From: Betaproteobacteria bacterium Ga0077523
Lineage (GTDB): Bacteria > Pseudomonadota > Gammaproteobacteria > Burkholderiales > Ga0077523
Length of the DNA stretch: 64,000 nucleotides
Direction of reading: 5' to 3'
Assembly: GCA_001464695.1 (NCBI GenBank)
Contig: LNDQ01000111.1
Location: 1-64,000, forward strand
The number at the start of each line of letters is the position of its first letter. The first letter of the stretch is position 1. Below, in pieces: positions 30,261 through 41,946 of the stretch. The position numbers and the translations under genes are program-made. A model generated the notes under the pieces. That model searched no databases. It was given only the letters and a program-made list of their open reading frames with translations, and was not told the origin of the DNA.

Positions 30261-31595
30261 ATGCCCGAACTTTGGGAACGCTGCCAGGACGAGCTCCGCA
30301 AGAGCCTGTCCGAGCAGCAATATCACACTTGGATCAAGCCGCTCGCTGCCACGCTGGACAGCGATACGCTGACACTCGTGGCACCCAATCGGTTCGTGCT
30401 GGAATGGGTGCGCGACAAGTTCCTGCGGGGCATTGAAGACCTGGCGGCGCGTCTGACCGACGGTGGTCTCGCGGTCAACCTGCTCCTGGCGGAGGTAACC
30501 GCCCGCCCCAAGCCAGCGGTTGCGGCAGAGGCACCAGTCCCTCCTCAACGGCCGGCACCTCCTGCGGGTCCGGTTCGCGGCCGGCTCAATCCGGCCTTCA
30601 CCTTCGACAGTTTCGTCGCCGGGAAAGCCAACCAGCTCGCACGCGCCGCCGCCATCCAGGTGGGCGAACACCCCGGGACGGCCTACAACCCCCTGTTCAT
30701 CTACGGCGGGGTTGGCCTGGGCAAGACCCACCTGATCCAGGCCATCGGCAATCTGGTTCGCGAGCACTCGCCCGACGCCCAGGTTCGCTATACCCACGCC
30801 GAGCAGTACGTCTCCGATGTGGTTCGCGCCTACCAGCACAAATCCTTCGACAGCTTCAAGAAGTACTACCACTCGCTCGATCTGCTCCTGATCGACGACA
30901 TCCAGTTCTTCAGCAACAAGAACCGGACCCAGGAAGAGTTCTTCTACGCCTTCAATGCGCTGATCGACGCGCACAAGCAGGTCATCATCACCTGCGATAC
31001 CTACCCGAAGGAAATTTCGGGCATGGAGGATCGCCTGATCTCGCGCTTCGGCTGGGGCCTCACGGTCGCCATCGAACCACCCGAACTCGAGATGCGCGTT
31101 GCGATCCTGCTGAAGAAAGCCGAAGCCGACAACACACCGGTCAGCGAAGACGTCGCCTTCTTCATCGCGACGCATATCCAGTCCAACGTGCGTGAACTGG
31201 AAGGCGCATTGAAGCGGGTCGTTGCGTTCTCGCGCTTCGCCAATATCCCCGTCACCGTCGATTCCACGCGCGATGCGTTGAAGGATCTGCTCGCCGTCCA
31301 GACCCGACAGGTCTCCGTGGACAACATTCAGAAGACCGTCGCCGACTTCTACAAGATCAAGGTGTCGGAGATGTATTCGAAGAAGCGCTCGCGCAACATC
31401 GCGCGGCCACGCCAGATCGCGATGGCGCTCGCGAAGGAATTGACGACACTGAGCCTGCCCGATATCGGAGATGCATTCGGCGGGCGCGACCACACGACGG
31501 TCCTCCATGCCTGCCGCAAGATTGCCGAGTTGCGTTCCACCACGCCCGAGATCACGCGCGACTTCGACTCACTCATACAGGTACTGCGTGGATAA
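30261..31595 (+). CDS. dnaA: Chromosomal replication initiator DnaA
   Basis: Origin-binding AAA+ initiator, 444 residues from ATG 30261. Domain I opens with [21 protein letters not shown] Pro/Ala-rich domain II linker spans about 83-107. Domain III has Walker [11 protein letters not shown] and Walker [12 protein letters not shown]. Domain IV ends with the box-binding signature [18 protein letters not shown]. The frame stays open upstream to 29952 but that part overlaps rpmH antisense and has no family similarity. Marks the strand switch of the window. Confidence 0.98.
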   Translation: MPELWERCQDELRKSLSEQQYHTWIKPLAATLDSDTLTLVAPNRFVLEWVRDKFLRGIEDLAARLTDGGLAVNLLLAEVTARPKPAVAAEAPVPPQRPAPPAGPVRGRLNPAFTFDSFVAGKANQLARAAAIQVGEHPGTAYNPLFIYGGVGLGKTHLIQAIGNLVREHSPDAQVRYTHAEQYVSDVVRAYQHKSFDSFKKYYHSLDLLLIDDIQFFSNKNRTQEEFFYAFNALIDAHKQVIITCDTYPKEISGMEDRLISRFGWGLTVAIEPPELEMRVAILLKKAEADNTPVSEDVAFFIATHIQSNVRELEGALKRVVAFSRFANIPVTVDSTRDALKDLLAVQTRQVSVDNIQKTVADFYKIKVSEMYSKKRSRNIARPRQIAMALAKELTTLSLPDIGDAFGGRDHTTVLHACRKIAELRSTTPEITRDFDSLIQVLRG

Positions 31596-31664
31596 CCGGG
31601 GAACTAATTGTGGATAAACCGGGGTCCACGACGCCGGCCGGATTCCATCCAGAGTTCGTCCACA
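31587..31664. other. DnaA-box cluster, probable oriC (dnaA-dnaN gap)
   Basis: The 189-bp gap after dnaA starts with CGTGGATAA (31587-31595, one mismatch, overlapping the dnaA stop). A perfect TGTGGATAA follows at 31609-31617 and a weaker TCGTCCACA (two mismatches) at 31656-31664. Together with the gene order and the strand switch at dnaA this marks the replication origin. The AT-rich unwinding element is weak; the stretch at about 31750-31780 is the best candidate. The functional origin may also include the box at 30140. Confidence 0.7.
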
Positions 31665-31784
31665 AGCCATACACGGGTTGCGGCGTCGCGCTGACCACCC
31701 TGAACTCCGCGCCACACCTGGACCTGCCTCGGTTACCCACCGTTCTGTCGTTCATTCATCAACATCTATCAGGTTGAAAGAGCA

Positions 31785-32891
31785 ATGAAGAACATACAAC
31801 TCGATCGCGATGCATTGCTGCGCCCCCTGCAGGCCGTCACCGGCGTGGTGGAGAGACGACAGACTCTTCCCATCCTCTCCAACGTCTTGGTCGAATCGAA
31901 GAATGGCGTGATGACTCTCCTCGCCACCGATCTCGAAATACAGGTCGCAGCACCGGTCGAAGGGCAGAGCTTCAGCGAGGACTTCGCCGTCACCGTGTCG
32001 GCCAAGAAGCTGCTCGATATCCTGCGTGCGCTGCCGGAGGGCACCCAGATCAGCCTCGAGCAGAAGGACGCCAAGATCCAGTTGAAGGCCGGTCGCAGCC
32101 GTTTCAGCGTACAGACGCTACCGGCAGCGGATTTCCCACGCCTCGCCGAAGGCGCACAAGCAACCGCCGAAGTGGCGTTGCCCCAGAAGGAATTGCGGCG
32201 CCTCCTGTCTCTCACCCAGTACGCGATGGCGCAGCAGGATATCCGCTACTACCTGAACGGCATGCTCCTGGTCGTCGACAAGAAGGAACTGACGCTGGTT
32301 GCTACGGATGGGCATCGCTTGGCGCTCACCACCCGCGAACTACTCGACAGCTACGTGCGCAACGAAGTGATCCTGCCGCGCAAGGCCGTCCTCGAGTTGG
32401 CTCGCCTGCTGCAGGAAACCGACGAAACGGTGCTGGTGACGTTGCTCGGTAACCAGGTCAAGTTCGAGTTCGCCGGCCTGCAACTCATCACCAAAGTCGT
32501 CGACGGCAAGTTTCCCGACTACGGCCGCGTCGTGCCGGTGAACTACGGCAAGCATTTCGAGACCGATCGGATTCGCCTGCAACAAGCACTCCAACGGGCT
32601 GCGATTCTCTCGAACGAAAAATTTCGGGGCGTGCGCTGGGTCTTGACCGAAGGCAGCCTGCGCATCATCTGCACCAACACCGAACAGGAGGAAGCCGAGG
32701 AGGAAATGGAGATCCCGTATTCCTCCGATGCCCTCGACGTGGGGTTCAATATCACCTACCTGCAGGACGTGTTGAACAGCGTCGAGGTGGAAACAGTCGA
32801 CTGTGCCTTCGGCGACGCCAACAGCAGCATGCTGGTGACGCTGCCGGGTCGGAGCGATTTCAAGTATGTCGTGATGCCGATGCGCATCTAG
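31785..32891 (+). CDS. dnaN: DNA polymerase III beta sliding clamp
   Basis: Processivity clamp, 368 residues, three repeated clamp folds. The start MKNIQLDRDALLRPLQAVTGVVERRQTLPILSNVL and the end SDFKYVVMPMRI are the conserved beta-clamp termini. Follows dnaA and precedes gyrB by 21 bp. Confidence 0.98.
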   Translation: MKNIQLDRDALLRPLQAVTGVVERRQTLPILSNVLVESKNGVMTLLATDLEIQVAAPVEGQSFSEDFAVTVSAKKLLDILRALPEGTQISLEQKDAKIQLKAGRSRFSVQTLPAADFPRLAEGAQATAEVALPQKELRRLLSLTQYAMAQQDIRYYLNGMLLVVDKKELTLVATDGHRLALTTRELLDSYVRNEVILPRKAVLELARLLQETDETVLVTLLGNQVKFEFAGLQLITKVVDGKFPDYGRVVPVNYGKHFETDRIRLQQALQRAAILSNEKFRGVRWVLTEGSLRIICTNTEQEEAEEEMEIPYSSDALDVGFNITYLQDVLNSVEVETVDCAFGDANSSMLVTLPGRSDFKYVVMPMRI

Positions 32892-35312
<2,421 letters not shown>

Positions 35313-35356
35313 AGGCGGGGCGCCGGCCGCTGGCTCGGAGAGCGGACGACCTTGGG

Positions 35357-37966
35357 CTAGCCGCCCTTCGCCCGTTTCTTCGGTACGGCGCTGGCCGCTG
35401 CCCGCGCCTTCGGCGGGGGCGCGGCGGCGGTCTTCTTGGGTTCACGTGGCGCGAATTCGAAACCGATCTTGCCGTCCGGCTGCTTGACCAGGAAGGCCTT
35501 GAACTTGCGGCCGTTGCGGTTGCTCACGAAACCGGTGAGCAGATCGGTCCGACCTTCGGCCAGCAACTTGTGCATCTGCTCCCGGCCGATTTCCTGTTGC
35601 AGGATCACCTTGCCCGAGCGGAAATCGCACTTCTTCACCGGCAGGTTCTCGCAGATGTAGCTCATGCCCTGCTCGTACACGGCGCCGCTGCACTTCGGGC
35701 ACGCGCCGAGGGCTTGCTGGCCGGTGAAATCGATCTCCTCGCCGTCCTCGTCGCCGGCGTCGTTCTGACCGAAATCGAACTCGAGCTTCTGGTTGTCGTT
35801 CTCGTCGTCGCGCACGATCCGCAGGATCGCCGCGAACGGCCGGCCCATCTTGGAGCGGAAACCCTGCAGCGGTCCGAGCTGGCGTTCCTTCAGGAGCTGC
35901 TCGACCTCGGCGATCTCGAACTGGCGCCCCGCGGGTGTCTTGGTGATCGAGAACGCGCACGTATCGCAGGCAAACCGCCGGTAGTTCTCCTTCACCACGC
36001 CGCCGCAGTTGGGGCATGGCGTCTTCAGCGTGGTGTAATCGCCGGGCACCGTGTCGCTGTCGTACTCCTTCGCCCGCTTCACGATCTGCTCGGTCATGCG
36101 TGCGATCTCGCGCATGAAGGTCTCGCGCTTCAACTTGCCCCGTTCCATCTGGGACAGCTTGTATTCCCATTCGCCCGTCAACTCGGGCTGGGTCAGTTCT
36201 TCCACGCCCAGACCGCGCAGCAAGGTCATCAGCTGGAACGCCTTGGCCGTGGGGACCAGTTCGCGACCCTCGCGCAGCAGGTACCTCTCGCCGATGAGCC
36301 CCTCGATGATCTGGGCTCGCGTCGCCGGCGTGCCAAGGCCCTTCTGGCCCATGGCCTCGCGCAACTCGTCGTCCTCGATGAACTTGCCCGCGCCTTCCAT
36401 GGCCGAGAGGAGGGTCGCTTCGTTGTAGCGCGCCGGAGGCTTCGTCTGCAGTGCAACGGCTTCCACGGTTTCGGCCTTGGGCTTCTCGCCTTTCGCTACC
36501 GGCACCAGGTTCGCGTCCTCGTCCTGGACTTCCTTGCCGTACACGGCGAGCCAGCCCGGATTGACCAGCACCTTGCCTTCGGTCTTGAAATGGTGACCTT
36601 CAACCACCGTGATCCGCGTGGTGACGAGTGATTCGGCGGCCGGAAAGAAGACCGCCAGGAAACGTCGCACCACCAGGTCGTAGATCTTCTGCTGCACTTC
36701 GTTGAGGCCGTGCGGCATCTGCTGGGTTGGAATGATCGCGAAGTGATCGCTGATCTTGGTGTTGTCGAAGATGCGCTTGTTGGGTTGCACCCAGCCTTGT
36801 TTCAGCACCTGGCCCGCGAACTTGCCGTAGGTGTTCGACTCGCGCATGTCGTCCAGCGTCGACTTGACGGTCTTGACGTAGTCCTCCGGCAGATGGCGCG
36901 AGTCCGTGCGCGGATAAGTGAGCGCCTTGTGCTTCTCGTACAACTCCTGTGCGATCGACAGCGTGGTCTTGGCGGAGAAGCCGAAGCGACCGTTGGCTTC
37001 GCGCTGCAGCGACGTGAGATCGAACAGCAGCGGCGAGAGCTGACTCGACGGCTTGGATTCCTCCGTGACGGTGCCGGGCTTGCCGAGGCACGCGTCGACG
37101 ATTGCCGTGGCTTCCTTCGCCTTCCACAGGCGACTGTCCTTGCGTTCGGGATCGTCCTCGACCTTCTTGAACTTCGGATCGAACCAGCGTCCCTCATAGA
37201 CACCGGCCTTGGCGGCGAACTGGGCCCGCACTTCCCAATAGTCGCGCGGCACGAAGGCCTTGATGCGACGTTCGCGCTCCACCACCACGGCGAGCGTGGG
37301 TGTCTGCACGCGCCCGACCGTGGTCAGATAGAAGCCACCGCCCTTGGAGTTGAAGGCCGTCATGGCGCGCGTGCCGTTGATACCGACGATCCAGTCCGCC
37401 TCCGAACGACTGCGGGCGGCCGCGGCGAGCGGCATCATTTCCTCGTCGGTGCGCAGGTGCGCGAAGCCGTCGCGGATCGCGGCCGGCGTCATGGATTGCA
37501 GCCAGAGCCGCTGCACCGGCTGTTTCGCGCCCGTCGACTGCACGATGTAGCGGAAGATCAGTTCGCCTTCGCGCCCGGCGTCGCACGCGTTGATGATCTC
37601 GGCGATGTCCTTGCGCTTGATAAGCCGCGCGAGCAGTTTCAACCGATCCTCGCTCTTCGCGATCGGGTTGAGATCGAAGTGCGGCGGGATCACCGGCAAG
37701 TGAGCGAAACTCCACTTGCCACGCTTCACGTCGTACTCTTCCGGTGCGGCGATCTCGAGCAGGTGGCCGACGGCCGACGACACGACATAGTCGTCGGATT
37801 CGAAGTAGCCGTCGTGCTTCGTGAAGCCGCCTAACGCCTTGGCGATGTCGTTTGCCACCGACGGTTTCTCCGCGATGACGAGCTTCTTGCCGGCTGCGGC
37901 GGGCGTCCGTACCGGAGCGGAACGTGCCTTCGTCTTGGGTGCTGCAGCGCGCTTCGTCGCGGGCAT
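35357..37966 (-). CDS. topB: DNA topoisomerase III with C-terminal zinc-ribbon region
   Basis: Type IA topoisomerase, 869 residues. TOPRIM motifs are KLVIAEKPSVANDIAKALGG and NACDAGREGELIFRYI. The active-site tyrosine lies in LTYPRTDSRHLPEDY. The C-terminus has CPNCGGVV and CPKCSG zinc-ribbon-like motifs and a basic Ala/Lys-rich tail. ATG 37966 is preferred (GGGAG 9 nt upstream; it follows with a basic tail before the catalytic domain). The frame extends to 38038 without clear sense. Lies downstream of dprA; the smg gene often found between them is absent. Confidence 0.96.
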   Translation of the reverse strand: MPATKRAAAPKTKARSAPVRTPAAAGKKLVIAEKPSVANDIAKALGGFTKHDGYFESDDYVVSSAVGHLLEIAAPEEYDVKRGKWSFAHLPVIPPHFDLNPIAKSEDRLKLLARLIKRKDIAEIINACDAGREGELIFRYIVQSTGAKQPVQRLWLQSMTPAAIRDGFAHLRTDEEMMPLAAAARSRSEADWIVGINGTRAMTAFNSKGGGFYLTTVGRVQTPTLAVVVERERRIKAFVPRDYWEVRAQFAAKAGVYEGRWFDPKFKKVEDDPERKDSRLWKAKEATAIVDACLGKPGTVTEESKPSSQLSPLLFDLTSLQREANGRFGFSAKTTLSIAQELYEKHKALTYPRTDSRHLPEDYVKTVKSTLDDMRESNTYGKFAGQVLKQGWVQPNKRIFDNTKISDHFAIIPTQQMPHGLNEVQQKIYDLVVRRFLAVFFPAAESLVTTRITVVEGHHFKTEGKVLVNPGWLAVYGKEVQDEDANLVPVAKGEKPKAETVEAVALQTKPPARYNEATLLSAMEGAGKFIEDDELREAMGQKGLGTPATRAQIIEGLIGERYLLREGRELVPTAKAFQLMTLLRGLGVEELTQPELTGEWEYKLSQMERGKLKRETFMREIARMTEQIVKRAKEYDSDTVPGDYTTLKTPCPNCGGVVKENYRRFACDTCAFSITKTPAGRQFEIAEVEQLLKERQLGPLQGFRSKMGRPFAAILRIVRDDENDNQKLEFDFGQNDAGDEDGEEIDFTGQQALGACPKCSGAVYEQGMSYICENLPVKKCDFRSGKVILQQEIGREQMHKLLAEGRTDLLTGFVSNRNGRKFKAFLVKQPDGKIGFEFAPREPKKTAAAPPPKARAAASAVPKKRAKGG

Positions 37967-38078
37967 GGGGTCGGGCTCCCTGGTAGGGGGCGCTGTCGAG
38001 GGCCGCGCATCATAAGCGCTCGAAATCCGGCGGTGCAAGCAAGGCTCCGCTTGGGTGCATCGGCACGACCGAACCCCG

Positions 38079-39152
38079 TCAGCCCAGCCGCTGGTAGCGT
38101 CCGCCCGGCAAACTGGCGACCATGCCTTCCAGTTCGAGCTCGAGCAAGCGGGCGGTCAGTACGTCGACGCCAAGGCCGCTGCGTGTCGCCAGGGTATCGA
38201 GATCGCACGGGTCGTGGCCCAGCTGTTCCAGCAAGGGATCGACCGCCGCGCGTGCTTGCGGAGCCTCGCGCACGGGCTCGGCCAGGCGCAGTTCCTCGAG
38301 CACGTCCTGTGCGCTCTCGACCAGCTTCGCACCCTGCTTGATGAGTGCGTGACAACCGCGCGACAGCGGCGAATGGATCGAGCCCGGGATCGCGAACACC
38401 TCTCGCCCTTGGTCGACCGCAAGCCGTGCGGTCGTGAGCGATCCGCTCCTGACCGCTGCTTCCACCACGAGCACGCCGCGCGCGAGCCCGCTGATCAGGC
38501 GGTTGCGGCGCGGAAAGTTGTGGGCGATGGCGCCGGTCCCGAGCGCGAACTCGGAGATCAGCAAGCCGTGCTCGGCGATACGATGGGCGAGCGCACGATT
38601 GCGAGCGGGATAGACGATGTCGAGTCCGGTCCCGGTCACCGCGATGGTGCTGGAACGTCCTGCCAATCCACCTTCGTGCGCAGCGGCGTCGATGCCGAGC
38701 GCGAGACCGCTCACGACCGTCAGTCCGGCATCGGACAAGGCGTGCGCGAAGGCGCGCGCGGTGTCGGTGCCTTGCGGTGTCGCATTGCGGCTGCCGACTA
38801 CGGCGACGGCGGCAGAGCGCAACAGTTCGCGACGACCTTTGGCGAACAGCACGACCGGCGGATCCGGAATTTCGAGCAGGGCGGGGGGATAGGATTCATC
38901 CGCAAGCGTCACCACGTGGTTGCCCGGCTGTTCCGCCCAGGATCGGGTCGCGGCTATCGCGTCCTCGTGCGATGCCGTGGCGATCGCGGTCGCGATGGCG
39001 CGAGGTACGACGCGCTCCAGTGCTGCAGCACTGGCGGTGACCACGGCGTCAGGCGAACCGAAGGCCTGCAGCAGCAGCCTGGCAGTGCGCGGACCGACCC
39101 CGGGCGTCAGCGTCAGTCGCAGCCAGCTTGCAAGGTCTGCGTCCGCCGCCAT
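38079..39152 (-). CDS. dprA: DNA-processing protein DprA
   Basis: RecA loader that protects incoming single-stranded DNA during natural transformation, 357 residues. An N-terminal helical/SAM-like part (about 1-65) opens LASWLRLTLTPGVGPRTARLLL. The Rossmann core has VAVVGSRNATPQGTDTA, VVSGLALGIDAAAHEGGL, and NFPRRNRLISGLARGVLVVEA. The C-terminal winged-helix-like DprA domain spans about 295-357. Between the LysM gene and topB. Confidence 0.96.
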   Translation of the reverse strand: MAADADLASWLRLTLTPGVGPRTARLLLQAFGSPDAVVTASAAALERVVPRAIATAIATASHEDAIAATRSWAEQPGNHVVTLADESYPPALLEIPDPPVVLFAKGRRELLRSAAVAVVGSRNATPQGTDTARAFAHALSDAGLTVVSGLALGIDAAAHEGGLAGRSSTIAVTGTGLDIVYPARNRALAHRIAEHGLLISEFALGTGAIAHNFPRRNRLISGLARGVLVVEAAVRSGSLTTARLAVDQGREVFAIPGSIHSPLSRGCHALIKQGAKLVESAQDVLEELRLAEPVREAPQARAAVDPLLEQLGHDPCDLDTLATRSGLGVDVLTARLLELELEGMVASLPGGRYQRLG

Positions 39153-39186
39153 CGCCGACGGGGTGTTGGGTCAGGCCGTGCGGGAC

Positions 39187-40356
39187 TTAAGGGGCGCGCA
39201 CGACGTCCAGCAGATTCACCGGACGCGAGGTGTTCAAGACCAGTGCGTAGGAGACTTTCTCGAACACACGGAATACGAACACGAGGCCATAGCGTTCGTC
39301 CGGCAACGTCACCGGCTCGTTCTGGTTCTTCGGATCGAATTCCGATTGCACGGTCTCGATCCGGGAGCGATGCACTTCGTTCGAGCTGCTGCGGGGTAGC
39401 GCGCGCGGCGTTACCGTCTTGCCCGCGCGATACAGTGCGTAGACGTTGCCGACCTCGACACCTTCGCGTGCGCCACGATTCAGCACGATCACGCGTTGCT
39501 GGCCGACCTCGGTAATGACGGTCTCCGGGGCCGAAATCACGGTGCCGGTGGCGTCGGCAGCCGCGGAGTGCGGAACGTAGGCGAGCACGTCGGCCGGCGG
39601 TGCCAGCACGAGGCGATCGCCGGTGGTGATCTCCTGGCGTGCACGCAGGATGCGCACCGTCGTGATCTCCCCGAACTCGCGCACGCGCGCATCGCCGAGG
39701 TAGATCACTTCGTAGCCGAGTACTTCCTTCGTGGCGGGGTCGACCAGCGGCTTGCTGGAACGATAGATCTGCCACACGAGCGGCGAGTCGGCCGTGATGC
39801 CCTTCACGAATGCGGCATCGCCAGCGCCCAGGACCACCCGGTTCTCCTGCGTCGCGACGATCTTGGGTGCCGCGTCGAACTGGCTCGCGTCGACGATCAA
39901 CGGCCGATTGAGGAACGGCTCGATGGCGGTCGACGGGATGCTGGGGATCGGTGCTGTGTCCACCTGCTCGGCGCGGACCTTGGGGGTCAGCTTCACGGTG
40001 CTGCCCACGCCGGTGCCCTGGGCGGCAGCCACGACGCCGCCGGGGCCTTCGCCTTCCATGCGCAGCCGCGGGGTTGCGCCGGACAGGTCCAGGATCAGCA
40101 CGTTCCCGGGGTAGATGCGGTGCGGGTTCTTCACCTCGTCCTTGTTCATGCCCCAGAGGTCGGGCCAGCGCCAAGGACTCTTGAGATAGCGCCTGGAGAT
40201 GCCCCAGAGCGTGTCGCCCTTGACCACGACGTAGCGGTCGGGAGGGTTGTCCGCCATTTCGAGCGGCTTTTGCTCCTCCTCCTGCGCCAGGGCCGGCAGA
40301 GCCAGCATGGCGGCGAGGGTTAGCCCGAGGACGGCCGATATGATTGAATGTCGCAT
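39187..40356 (-). CDS. LysM peptidoglycan-binding domain protein
   Basis: Predicted exported protein of 389 residues from ATG 40356 (signal peptide MRHSIISAVLGLTLAAML...ALAQ; AGGTGGGGA upstream). One LysM domain sits at about residues 40-90 (YVVVKGDTLWGISRRYLKSP, PHRIYPGNVLIL). The rest has no named catalytic motif. The usual partner of dprA in betaproteobacteria; the role is probably cell-envelope related but not established. A second open start at 40413 would remove the signal context. Confidence 0.9.
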   Translation of the reverse strand: MRHSIISAVLGLTLAAMLALPALAQEEEQKPLEMADNPPDRYVVVKGDTLWGISRRYLKSPWRWPDLWGMNKDEVKNPHRIYPGNVLILDLSGATPRLRMEGEGPGGVVAAAQGTGVGSTVKLTPKVRAEQVDTAPIPSIPSTAIEPFLNRPLIVDASQFDAAPKIVATQENRVVLGAGDAAFVKGITADSPLVWQIYRSSKPLVDPATKEVLGYEVIYLGDARVREFGEITTVRILRARQEITTGDRLVLAPPADVLAYVPHSAAADATGTVISAPETVITEVGQQRVIVLNRGAREGVEVGNVYALYRAGKTVTPRALPRSSSNEVHRSRIETVQSEFDPKNQNEPVTLPDERYGLVFVFRVFEKVSYALVLNTSRPVNLLDVVRAP

Positions 40357-40417
40357 ACGAGTCCCCACCTGTAGGACAGGGAATTTGTCGCTGGAATACG
40401 GGAGATTGCGCATGGTT

Positions 40418-40447
40418 ACTATATTCTTCTTTAGATTCTGATTGTAA
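40418..40447 (-). promoter_or_regulatory. Sigma-70-like promoter of lysM-dprA-topB
   Basis: On the minus strand TTACAA, an 18-nt spacer and TATAGT lie about 62-91 bp upstream of the LysM ATG, in the AT-rich divergent region shared with def. Confidence 0.5.
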
Positions 40448-40469
40448 TCGCCTAACTTAGCAAGCTTTT

Positions 40470-40973
40470 ATGGCACTTTTGCCCATACTGCAATACCCAG
40501 ATCCCCGCCTCCATATCGTCGCAGCCCCGGTGACCCGGTTCGATGAGGAGCTTCAGCGCCTCGTGCGCGACATGGCGGAGACCATGTACGCCGCTCCCGG
40601 GGTCGGACTTTCGGCCACCCAGGTGGACGTGCACCGCCAGGTGATCGTGATCGACGTCTCGGATGGGCGCGACGCGCTGCAGGTCTTCATCAATCCGGTG
40701 TTGCTCGAGGGCTGGGGCGAGTCCGGGCTCGAGGAGGGGTGCTTGTCGGTGCCGGGGGTGTACGACCAGGTGCCGCGTTACGAGCGGGTCCGCATCGAGG
40801 CGCGGGACGCTCGTGGCGAGCGGTTCGAGCTGGAGGTAGACGGGCTCATGTCCGTTTGCGTCCAGCACGAAATGGACCATCTCAAGGGTCGCGTCTTCGT
40901 CGAGTACCTGTCGCGGCTCAAGCAGACGCGCATCGCGTCGCGCATGCGGAAGCAGCAGCGCCGCGCGGGATAG
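40470..40973 (+). CDS. def: Peptide deformylase
   Basis: Removes the N-formyl group from nascent proteins, 167 residues. All three motifs are intact: GVGLSATQ, EEGCLSVP, and QHEMDHLKG, giving the Cys and two His metal ligands and the catalytic Glu. Precedes fmt by 18 bp, the usual pairing of opposing formylation steps. Confidence 0.97.
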   Translation: MALLPILQYPDPRLHIVAAPVTRFDEELQRLVRDMAETMYAAPGVGLSATQVDVHRQVIVIDVSDGRDALQVFINPVLLEGWGESGLEEGCLSVPGVYDQVPRYERVRIEARDARGERFELEVDGLMSVCVQHEMDHLKGRVFVEYLSRLKQTRIASRMRKQQRRAG

Positions 40974-40991
40974 CCGGCCCTGCTGGCCCCG

Positions 40992-41933
40992 ATGCGTCTC
41001 GTCTTTGCCGGCACGCCGCGCTTCGCCGCGGTCGCGCTCGAAGCCCTGTTGGCTGCAGGGCATGAGATCGTGCTCGTCCTGACCCAGCCGGACCGGCCGG
41101 CGGGGCGCGGTTTGCACCCCGCTGCAAGCGAGGTCAAGCGGCTTGCGCTCGCACGGGGCCTGCCGGTCGACCAACCGCCGTCCCTCAAGTCGCCCGCTGC
41201 TGCGGCTGCGCTGCGGGCCACCGGAGCGGAAGCGATGATCGTGGCGGCCTACGGACTGATCCTGCCGCAGGCGGTCCTCGAAGCGTTTCCGCAGGGTTGC
41301 ATCAACATTCACGCCTCGTTGTTGCCGCGGTGGCGCGGCGCTGCGCCGATCCAGCGCGCGCTCCTGGCGGGCGACGCGACAAGCGGGATCAGCATCATGC
41401 AGATGGAGGCCGGGCTCGATACCGGACCGGTCCTGACCCAGACCGCGCTCGCCATCGCGGCCGAAGAAACCGCGGGCTCCTTGCACGATCGCCTGGCCGA
41501 ACTGGGGGGTCGAGCGATCGTCGAGGCCCTGGCCGCCAAGGCTAGCGGGAGTTTGCGACCGACGCCGCAAGACGACAATCTTGCCGTCTATGCGCCGAAA
41601 ATCGGCCGGCGTGAAGCGGCCATCCGCTGGACCGATTCCGCGGAAGTCATCGAGCGACAGGTGCGGGCGTTCGACCCGGTGCCGGGAACACATGCGCGAT
41701 TCAACGGCGAACCGCTGAAAATCTGGAGGGCTGGTATCCGCCCGGACGATCGGGACCGCCCCCCTGGAGAGGTACTTGCCGTCGGCCCGCAAGGCATCGA
41801 GGTTGCCTGCGGCGGTGCCACGGCCCTGGCGCTCACCCAGCTGCAACGCCCTGGCGGCAAGCGCCTGGTCGTGGCGGACTTTCTGCGCGGGCACGGCGTG
41901 GCCGTGGGCAGCCGCTTCGAGGACGGGGCTTGA
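40992..41933 (+). CDS. fmt: Methionyl-tRNA formyltransferase
   Basis: Formylates initiator Met-tRNA, 313 residues. The N-terminus MRLVFAGTPRFAAVALEALL and the formyl-transfer region NIHASLLPRWRGAAPIQRAL with the following DTGPVL are the family marks; the C-terminal OB domain spans about 205-310. Ends 13 bp before the rsmB start. The htpX gene often found between fmt and rsmB in this group is absent. Confidence 0.97.
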   Translation: MRLVFAGTPRFAAVALEALLAAGHEIVLVLTQPDRPAGRGLHPAASEVKRLALARGLPVDQPPSLKSPAAAAALRATGAEAMIVAAYGLILPQAVLEAFPQGCINIHASLLPRWRGAAPIQRALLAGDATSGISIMQMEAGLDTGPVLTQTALAIAAEETAGSLHDRLAELGGRAIVEALAAKASGSLRPTPQDDNLAVYAPKIGRREAAIRWTDSAEVIERQVRAFDPVPGTHARFNGEPLKIWRAGIRPDDRDRPPGEVLAVGPQGIEVACGGATALALTQLQRPGGKRLVVADFLRGHGVAVGSRFEDGA

Positions 41934-41946
41934 CCGCGTCCGGCCC

